DNA of 64,000 nt from Pseudovirgaria hyperparasitica (Eukaryota; Ascomycota; Dothideomycetes; Acrospermales; Acrospermaceae). The stretch lies in assembly GCF_010093815.1 (NCBI RefSeq), contig NW_022985549.1:372001-436000 (forward strand). Direction: 5' to 3'. The translations under genes and the position numbers were made by a program. The notes under the pieces are model-generated. The model worked only from the letters and a program-made list of their open reading frames with translations, was not told where the DNA came from and did no database searches. This document shows, one piece after another, positions 56,260 to 64,000 of this stretch; position 1 is the stretch's first letter, and each line of letters begins with the position of its first letter.

Positions 56260-58149
56260 CTATAGCGCAAGGCCTCTGGGAACCCCAAAGACAGGATTGC
56301 GCCTTATCCGCACCGTCTTTGCTGGAGATGTAATTGACCGGACGGACGCGAAATCTGCAACCAACGTTTCATTCGGTGTGATGGGAGCATTTTCAGACAC
56401 TTGTGCCTTGGGTGTTCGCGAGAGCCCATACAGGCCACGTTTTACGTTCTGGAAAGCAGTGACGGTAGCCTTGGGCATCTCATTTTGATGTGCAGCGCAG
56501 TGCAGAAGTTGCATACCAGCATAGCCGACGAGGACATCGTAGATTCTGTCTCGCGCGACCCGCGCTGTAGGTCTGTCAGATGGCTCCAGTGCGAGCATTT
56601 GTCGGATGAGTCGGAGAATGTGTGGGACTGCCCGAAATAGCTTGTCATCCTGGGCAAAGGCAAGGTCTTCCAAGATTACCATCCAAGACTCTAGCTTTTC
56701 AGGATTATTATGAAAGGATGAGTCGATTCGAGACGAATTGCTTTTACTACCATCCTTCACTTTTGTGCTTCGATGACGGGTGAAATCGGAGGACTTCTTC
56801 TTCAGCAAGAAGGTAATGATATCCAACCATATACAACCAAGGGCAAAGATATCGGCAGCTTCGGAGTTAGATGCAGATTGGCTATTGCTGCGTTTCTTGG
56901 CGACGTTTGGAGTGAAGCCAAAATCGAACCCAGTGTAAGGGCTGCTCGGTTTCGAGATGGAAAACCTTCTGTTCTTGGTTTCATACGATCCTGTTGATGT
57001 TGACTGCCCCGAGGATCCTTTGCTAGACACCGAACCTGCTCGTGCTGTGTCTGAAGAGGGTTTCAGACTTGACTTGAGCAAGAGAGACAAGGTCGAGGTA
57101 TGGCTTTCTGGTGCAGAGTAGTTGTATGTTTCAGTGATGTCAGATTTCTTGTCTTTCTGGAATGTAGCTAGACTGCCAATGTCACTGAAGGCAATGCGAT
57201 TTCGGGAGTCGATGATAATGTTGGAAGGTCGAATGGCTGAGTGGGTGGAACCATTCATGTGAAGAGAGGCGACGGCGGATGCCAGGCAGTGCAGCCATTC
57301 GAGTAGAAGTGCCCATCTATCATGCTTAGCGAGTCGCATATATTGCGGCGCCGTGCGGTGATCAATGAACGTCTTTAGTGTATGCTCGCCAACGAATGTG
57401 CTCAGCGCGTAGCCATTACCCTTCCACGTGTAAGATGCATAGACGGGCGCAATGTGCTCATGTTCGATGAACCGTGCGTGTCCTATATCGGCAACGAACT
57501 CTTCCTCGGTGAGCTTCCCAGTTCCAGTCCCTAGCTGCGCTTTACGGCGCATAAACAAAACGTTAGGTTTCTTTGGGAGGTGCACTCTGTTCCAGCCTTG
57601 CAATGGCACAGCCGGAGGGAGTTTATATACGTATTCGAGGGGCACCGTTTCGCTGGCACCATAGTCGATATGCGAACCGTCCTCAAGTTCTCGTAGGAGG
57701 AACTTGAATTGCGTGTCATAGAACTTGCGGTCCAGTTGTTCATGCATCTGGTAAGTGATGGCGAGTCTCTGAACGGTGTCCATAGGTAATGGCAGGTCGT
57801 CGTCATCCCACGAGGAATCGATGATCCCAAAAATCTGATCGGGCACACCTATCTCTGACAGGATCAGAAACATTCGACGACACTTTTCTAAGATCCATTC
57901 GAGATATGTATCAGATGTGAGGCCATCTCCAAAGGCAAGGGGTTGATCCAGCTTTTCTCTTTGAGCCAGCTTCAGTCGAGAAGTGACAAAATCTTTTGTG
58001 ACTGTGTCTTCGATCGTTTCCTGCGTCCACCATACTTGCTGGAGAGCAGAATGCGGTGTCACCAGTGAGTGTCCACCATAGCCGTAAATAAAAGCATTAA
58101 GTGCGATAGTGTTGGGTGTAACGACCGCGTTGATGTTTCTTGAACCCAT
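56260..58149 (-). CDS. Protein kinase-like protein, predicted pseudokinase
   Basis: Open frame of 629 residues from ATG at 58149. Residues about 1-190 form a helical domain of unknown family with WILEKCRRMFLILSEIG. The kinase-like fold spans about 190-540. The catalytic-loop equivalent reads HSAIRPSNIIID at 303-314, where Ala305 replaces the catalytic Asp; Asn310 is kept, the metal-binding loop is D323-I-G, and APE is at 346-348. A Ser/Thr-rich insert of about 90 residues follows. ALGCIWLDIITFLL is the helix F equivalent. The gene is therefore likely a pseudokinase or a weak kinase. An additional upstream exon may exist because a protein-like frame from 58264 overlaps the start region in another phase. 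Confidence 0.78.
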   Translation of the reverse strand: MGSRNINAVVTPNTIALNAFIYGYGGHSLVTPHSALQQVWWTQETIEDTVTKDFVTSRLKLAQREKLDQPLAFGDGLTSDTYLEWILEKCRRMFLILSEIGVPDQIFGIIDSSWDDDDLPLPMDTVQRLAITYQMHEQLDRKFYDTQFKFLLRELEDGSHIDYGASETVPLEYVYKLPPAVPLQGWNRVHLPKKPNVLFMRRKAQLGTGTGKLTEEEFVADIGHARFIEHEHIAPVYASYTWKGNGYALSTFVGEHTLKTFIDHRTAPQYMRLAKHDRWALLLEWLHCLASAVASLHMNGSTHSAIRPSNIIIDSRNRIAFSDIGSLATFQKDKKSDITETYNYSAPESHTSTLSLLLKSSLKPSSDTARAGSVSSKGSSGQSTSTGSYETKNRRFSISKPSSPYTGFDFGFTPNVAKKRSNSQSASNSEAADIFALGCIWLDIITFLLKKKSSDFTRHRSTKVKDGSKSNSSRIDSSFHNNPEKLESWMVILEDLAFAQDDKLFRAVPHILRLIRQMLALEPSDRPTARVARDRIYDVLVGYAGMQLLHCAAHQNEMPKATVTAFQNVKRGLYGLSRTPKAQVSENAPITPNETLVADFASVRSITSPAKTVRIRRNPVFGVPRGLAL

Positions 58150-61100
58150 TATTCAAATGGAAGTCCAGAGCTTGCTTACCAGTGGAGGCAGGTGACTGAT
58201 TGTTTTCAATAACAGTCCAGAAGTCGCCATCAGCTGAGGTACATTCCAGGACAAGATAGGACATTGGATGTCTGGGGTCTTGGTGGTCTTGGGGCTCCTG
58301 GTGGGTCTCGGGGTAAGCACCTTTCAGGACATCGCTGGGATTGTCTACAGCAACGTGCCCTCAACGACGAGGGTCATCGGCGCACAGTAACAAAAAAATC
58401 GGCGTAACCGTCCAGATATGAAGACCATTCGACCGTAGCGTCTACTGTGTAATCTAGGCCGTCCGCCCGCACGCCACCGCAGAGGCGTCCATGGCGTGCA
58501 CAGATACAGCCATGAGTGGTGAAGGTATCATCAAGCCCGAAAGATTAGACGCTTGCCATGCACCAAACACGACACAGAGAGGCAAACATTCATGGAACAA
58601 GTGGATGAGCCCTGGACGGTGGCGGCATGGGAAAGATATCCAATGAAAAGCCATGAAGGGGATGGACGTTGATGGCGCAAGCTCGTTGGTCACAGCCCCA
58701 GACAATGGATGGGCGCTTGAGCCCCTGTTTCTTAGCGTGGGAGGCGCAGACAGCCAAACTTTTCTACTACTCCTTCATCCATTACATAGTACGTATTATC
58801 TTTTACTATGTTCTCCAGCAATGCGCCTACATGATTTATTTCCCATCCTGGGCTCGGGGTGAGACAAAGCATCGCGCTGTGGTCTAATTGACCGTTGAAC
58901 CGTCCAAGCGTTGCCAGCCAATAAGGTTGTTTACACCACCCTTCGTCCACCGTTACACATCATAGTCTCGATGCGGTTCAGAAGCATCAAAGCATCAAAT
59001 CATCTACCACATTCAGCGACACATACAGCCAGGTCATGGACACGAGCCACCAGCAGACAACTGTCCACATGGCCATTGCTCTCGCCGTTCGTGAAGCTCT
59101 GTCCGCGACGTGACGCGTGGGACTTGGACTTAGGCCTCCTTGCCTCCTCAATAATATCTACATGCCGAACTGACTGCGTCATTTTACGCTCGTCGGTCCG
59201 CCAAGGATGACTATTTTGGCAGGAGACCACGAGCTTCGAGCATCTCCCACGCAAACATGCCCCGTCGGCACCTCTCATGTGCATATCGCATGCCTACTGC
59301 CGCGTGGCCGGCTCTTTGGCTTGCATATATACTACATACCGAAATGTGGGTGATGTTATAAGGCTAGGTCTGCACTTTGGTGCCCATCCGATACGAGAAC
59401 GATGGCTGACTGCTAAGCTCGAAGCACTCAAATACCAGTTTACGTGTTATAGGCCTAGTCTTACATTCTTAGGGCTTTGGTAGCACGTCAAATTCAAAAC
59501 TGAGAGTGAATAGACCTGATGTATTAGCCTTGAGTACAGAGCCTTATCGTCTGTCTGATAAAACTGTGCCAGCGCCGCCAATTCCCAAACGAGCCAAGTG
59601 TGTGACCAAATGTGTAACAGCTCACTGTAGTTCAACATGGTGCTCCATGACCAAGACGAATATATCTGTGACTCTCCTCTTCCACTGTCCATTTGTAGGG
59701 ATTTCGTTGTGTCATGTACATCCCTCTTTAAGCCCAGGCCTGGATGGACAGTTCGTTGCCCCCTTCGTGCTACTGGCGCAAGACATTAGCAAACTTCCTG
59801 CGACAACCATGACCATCGCGGAAAAGATGAATGATGAGGTTGTGCAGAAAGCATGTACAACTTGCTATCCTTAATCAGAGCTGGCCCGATTTCTCTGCCA
59901 TTATTGAGTCAAGATCCAGCCCACTGACTCACTCAGGAACGCATCCAGTATCCTTTCTGGCGCCTTACATCATCTACCTCGACATTCGTCCGCTCACCCT
60001 GCGTATCATAGGCAAAGATTCAAACAAACCTTGCTCACAATTATCATCACCACCGGGACAAGTAGATCTGCCGCTTTGCTAGCCCATAAAAGAGAAAGTC
60101 GACGTTAAGGAACGGCCCGTACGAACAAGCGACCCCATCTACAGGCTTTGCTCACATCAGCACATTCGGATCAGCGCACTATTAACTGCATTGTCATCGT
60201 TGTGGTACCCCAGAAAATGCTTTCGAGTTTGCTAGTTGCTATGGCGAGGCTAACGGGCTTCAGCCACTTGACTCTGAATGTAGTCGTAACCAACGTAGCA
60301 TATATCTACATGAGCAACAAGAAGCGCCTGTTATAGACTGCATCAGGCTATATCGGGGTCCCGATGGTTTCTCCTCACTACTCGTCTGCCAAGCAGAGGG
60401 CCTCAGCGTTGGTCGCGGCCGCAAACATAGCCTGAAGCGACACCAGGAGGCGTAGATGAGATACTGCTACGATTGGAATTGACTGATGCTATGGATTCAG
60501 TCTGGGTACATTGACATTTCACTGCCTCTACGCTAGTTCAGATGTCAGTATGAGCTTTACCACTGAAGACTCAAGGACTTATCTTTCATATCGGTAGTAT
60601 CGCGCTAACCTGTCTCAGACTGGCACCGAATGATGCATCCATCATCCATGGCCACAATCCGCCTCATCGCCTCTTCAGCATCAAAACATTCGACCTTACA
60701 GTAAGACTCTATACAAGAAGATATCCGATGTGAAGCTGTCCCCATGGTATTCTCAATCCGCACCCGAGCTCCCAGCTCCGAATTCTCGAAGAGCATGAGC
60801 AGCGACGAATTAAAGATCAGGCTTTCACTCAGCGTGCCATCACCACACCGCACAGCATAGATCCACGAATCTCCTACTCGAACTTGTGTAGACCGACGCC
60901 GTCAGCCTGCACTGAATCCGTTGCCCAGGCCTGCAGCCAACATACCTCAAGACCAAGCCCTTTAAGCGGCCATTGACCTTCCTGAAACGGATAAGCACAA
61001 CCCATGGCAAGGCGGGGTCTTGTCATCATAAGGCATCTTTGCATCCTCTCCCGTCGCCGTCACCCGGAGCCTGGTCGAAGTCATACTGGTCGAAGGCCTG

Positions 61101-61294
61101 GCTACCAGGACCGAGCGACCGTTGCAATGGTAAGGTGGGATGCCGCTCGCGGTGCCCACACGGCATATGATGGCATTCATGCTGGAGCTGTCAGCCCACA
61201 ATATATGGATATCTAGCACAGCTAAAGCCTTAAAGGCTCCACCACATCCCAATTGCATAGCTTACATGTGTTTTGCTATCCCTATCTTAACGAC
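58150..61294. other. Gene-poor 3.1-kb spacer
   Basis: Divergent spacer between the pseudokinase and the M28 peptidase genes. It has several short open frames, the longest 122 codons at 59506-59874, with no conserved look. An 82-codon minus-strand frame at 60605-60853 reads somewhat protein-like (FDAEEAMRRIVAMDDG) but no start or splice partner could be found. Confidence 0.45.
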
Positions 61295-63826
61295 ATGAGC
61301 TTGCTATTACGCTGGGCATCAATTGCCCTCGTGCTGGTCTTCGCCGATGCCTGCCTGCGCGAAAACCTTGTCCCTCGTCTAGCAGCACCGAAATCACACT
61401 CGCTCACGCGACGACAAGCACAATATCCGCCTGTACTAACCGAGCATGAGTCGATACTGGTGAACTCATTCGACAATGCGTCAATTGAGACATGGAGCTA
61501 TTACTACACGCATGGCGAGCATCTGGCTGGGAAGAATCAGACTATGGCGCAGTGGTATGTCAGAACACTACTATCGAACACTACAATACTATGTTTAGTT
61601 GGTGTATGTACGCGTACCAGCAAGCTCCTAACATATGGATGACAGGACTGCGGATCGATGGACCGAGAACGGCATCCAAGCTCATCTGGCTGAATATGTG
61701 GTTTATCTGAACTATCCCGTCTCAAAGGCCCTGACTCTGACTCTCCCTAATGGTACTGTGTTTACGCCGGACTTGGAAGAGGCTGTCTTGGCGCAGGACG
61801 AGACTACGTCGTATCCAAATCGTATTCCTACGTTCCATGGTTACTCTGCAAGTGGTAATGCGTCTGCCGAATACGTCTATGTTGGGTGAGAAACTATCTC
61901 GACATTTTCTGTTAGTATGCTAACCTTCGGATTGCCAGACGGGGTCAGCAGGTTGATTTTGAACGCCTCCTAGCCCTCGGCATTTCACTGGAAGGAAAGA
62001 TTGCTTTAGCGAAATACGGAGGCCCGTTCAGAGGCCTGAAAGTTAAAAACTCCCAAGAGTATGGCATGATTGGGACGATCATCTTCTCTGACCCAGGCGA
62101 TGACGGCAATATTACCGAAGCAAATGGCGAGTACAGTCATCTACAGAATGACCGCATCCTAATCAAGCATTCCAGGTTATGCTCCTTATCCTGACGGACC
62201 TGCGAGGAACCCGACTCAAGTGCAGAAAGGCAGCGTCGAGTTTCTTTCCATATACCCAGGTGACCCGACAACTCCAGGTAAGTCTTCATGTCACATGGCT
62301 GCAAGTAGCATGAACATTTCCAATGCTGACCAGAAGCCAAGGATATCCATCAAAACACGACTCCCCACGCGCCGATGCCTCTGACGTGCTCCCGCACATC
62401 CCATCGCTCCCCATTTCTTATGGAAACGCAATCCCATTCCTCGCCGCCCTCGACGGCCACGGTGTCTCTGGCGAAGAAGTGAATCGTACAAAGTGGATCG
62501 GCGCTCTGAACGTCACATACAGTACTGGCCCTGCGCCCGGTGCTGTCATTGACATGCACAACCTAATGGAGGACGCCATCACGCCTATATGGGATGTCAT
62601 TGACTTCATCAACGGCACAGATCCTGAGGAGACGATTCTGATTGGCAACCACCGCGACGCGTGGCTCGTGGGTGGTGCCGCGGATCCCAACTCTGGGTCT
62701 GCGGTGCTGGTCGAGATGTCCAAGGCTTTCGGAAAGCTTCTGCAAACAGGCTGGAAACCGAGACGAAACATCGTGTTCGCGTCATGGGACGCCGAGGAAT
62801 ACGGCATTGTTGGTTCAACCGAATGGTAAAAACCAACCTCCCTATAGGGATATAAAGACAAACGCTAACATATACTTCTCCAGGGTCGAAGAGTTTGTCA
62901 ACCCCTGGCTCACCAACACGGCGGTTACATATCTCAACATCGACATCGCGTGCTCCGGCCCACGCTTTGACGTCTCCGCCTCACCCGAACTGCACACTCT
63001 CGTACAAGACACCATGAAGAAAGTCCTCTGGCCGCTCCCGGGCGGCGCACCATCAAACCAAACCCTCTACGACATCTGGACCGCCGAAAGCGGCGAGATT
63101 GGCGTCCTCGGCAGCGGCTCCGACTACACGTCCTTTGTGCACCGCGGCATCGGCGCTGTAGACATGGGCGCTGGAGGCGGCGGCAACGACCCCGTCTACC
63201 CATATCACTCCAAGTAAGCCCGCCCTTCTCCTCTCCCTCTTCAATTCACAATGTGTTCTGACAAGACCGACAGCTACGACACATACCACTGGATGACCAC
63301 CTACGGCGACCCAGGCTACCACGTCCACGCCGCCGTCGGCCAATACGCCTCGCTCCTCCTCTACCACCTCTCCACCGACGCCCTAATCCCCTTCGACATC
63401 ACCGCCTGGGGCACCGAACTCGACACCTACCTCTCCGCCCTCACCAGTACACTCGAATCCACCGGCGCAGCAAACTCCCTCGACACCCTCCCTCTCTCCT
63501 CCGCAATCACATACTTCCAATCCCATATCACAGACATCACGTCTGCATACACAAACGCCCTCGTATCCGACGACGCAGCTCTCATCTCCATCGTGAATGC
63601 CAAACTCAGAGACTTCCAGCGCGGATTCATAAGCCAGGGCGGCTTGCCGGGCAGGGAGTTTTATCAGCATGCGATCTATGCGCCGGGGCTGGATACTGGG
63701 TATGCGCCGGTCACGTTTCCTGGCATTACCGAGGCGGTGGACAAGCGCGATTTCGGGCTTGCGGCGGAGTGGGTCGAGAAGACGGCGCGGGCGATTCGGG
63801 TGGCGGCGGATATCTTGAAGACGTGA
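61295..63826 (+). CDS. Secreted M28B metallopeptidase (glutamate carboxypeptidase II/NAALADase-like)
   Basis: Seven exons, 61295-61554, 61646-61885, 61939-62126, 62176-62277, 62342-62825, 62884-63213 and 63274-63826, give 718 residues. MSLLLRWASIALVLVFADA is a signal peptide. A protease-associated domain at about 165-300 is followed by the zinc peptidase core. The zinc ligands are H367 in GNHRDAW, D378 in GGAADPNSG, E416 in WDAEEYG, D445 in LNIDIACSG and H533 in YPYHSNYD, with E415 as the base. A C-terminal dimerisation domain ends the chain. It should remove acidic or other C-terminal residues from peptides outside the cell or in the vacuole. Intron 3 begins with GC; a GT donor two bases further on breaks the frame. 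Confidence 0.92.
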
Positions 63827-64000
63827 GGGAAGAAAGGGTTGATCTGCGGGGGGCTGGTGTTGAGGTGTTGCAGTGAACGGGGGGTGATGTGGTGGATGGA
63901 GTTGAGAGGTGCGTAGGGGCTCGATTTTACGCACGAGGCTGACTGAACATGGCAGTTGACGATGTTACAAAAGAATGCACTTTGTCTGAAGAAAAACTGT
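63827..64000. other. 3' flank of the M28 peptidase gene
   Basis: Short G-rich sequence after the stop. No further gene start is seen before the window ends. Confidence 0.5.

Noticed and set aside
60605-60960. A minus-strand frame reading SWIYAVRCGDGTLSESL and FDAEEAMRRI.
   Set aside because: It looks protein-like but no in-frame upstream exon could be joined using the nearby GTATGT donor and CAAG acceptor.
1-64000. tRNA or rRNA genes and CRISPR arrays.
   Set aside because: Scanning by eye for TTCGAATCC-type T-loops and for regularly spaced repeats gave nothing convincing; the tandem repeats seen have no spacers.

Overview
The window is nuclear DNA of a filamentous ascomycete (Pezizomycotina, most likely a dothideomycete). 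The evidence is short introns (about 45-90 bp) with CTAAC/CTAAT-type branch sites, two heterokaryon-incompatibility (HET) genes, a DASH cryptochrome, an Atf1/AtfA-type bZIP factor, neutral trehalase and a peroxisomal 4-coumarate-CoA-ligase-like enzyme. TA-rich, mutation-soaked repeat islands look like the outcome of repeat-induced point mutation. The species assignment is inference; no rRNA or tRNA gene was seen.

Layout. 0-9.5 kb: 3' part of an acyl-CoA ligase (+), a ferric reductase (-), a gene-free 2.1 kb stretch and a HET gene (-). 10-19 kb: a second, divergent HET gene (+), an 88-residue Gly/Ala-rich protein (-), exosome subunit Rrp43 (-), an F-box-like protein (+) and cryptochrome DASH (-). 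19-25.6 kb: a poor region with one interrupted coding-like frame, a 186-residue orphan and a secreted serine carboxypeptidase (+). 26-33.5 kb: a secreted two-FAS1-domain protein (-) and glutamate decarboxylase (+) that share a 1 kb divergent spacer, then a TA-rich repeat island and an L-fucose-permease-like sugar transporter (-). 33.5-42.2 kb: long non-coding leader DNA with a possible poly-Gln gene, neutral trehalase (+) and MBF1 (+). 42.2-44.4 kb: a pyrimidine tract switching to a purine-rich minisatellite. 44.4-58.2 kb: a 2EXR/F-box-like protein with a Lys-Lys-Val repeat (+), HIU hydrolase (+), the bZIP factor (+), a Dal5-family permease (-), the snoRNP protein Nop58 (-) and a predicted pseudokinase (-). 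58.2-64 kb: 3 kb without a supported gene, then a secreted M28B metallopeptidase (+).

Working together. Most genes are unrelated housekeeping neighbours. Three themes stand out. Peroxisomal targeting appears twice: a C-terminal AKL on the acyl-CoA ligase and an N-terminal PTS2 on HIU hydrolase. A small purine-degradation neighbourhood pairs HIU hydrolase with a permease of the allantoate/ureidosuccinate family, with the stress bZIP gene between them. Stress and sugar functions (trehalase, MBF1, Atf-type bZIP, GAD, DASH cryptochrome) recur across the window. Exon borders were worked out by hand from splice signals and reading phase; every multi-exon model listed closes in frame.
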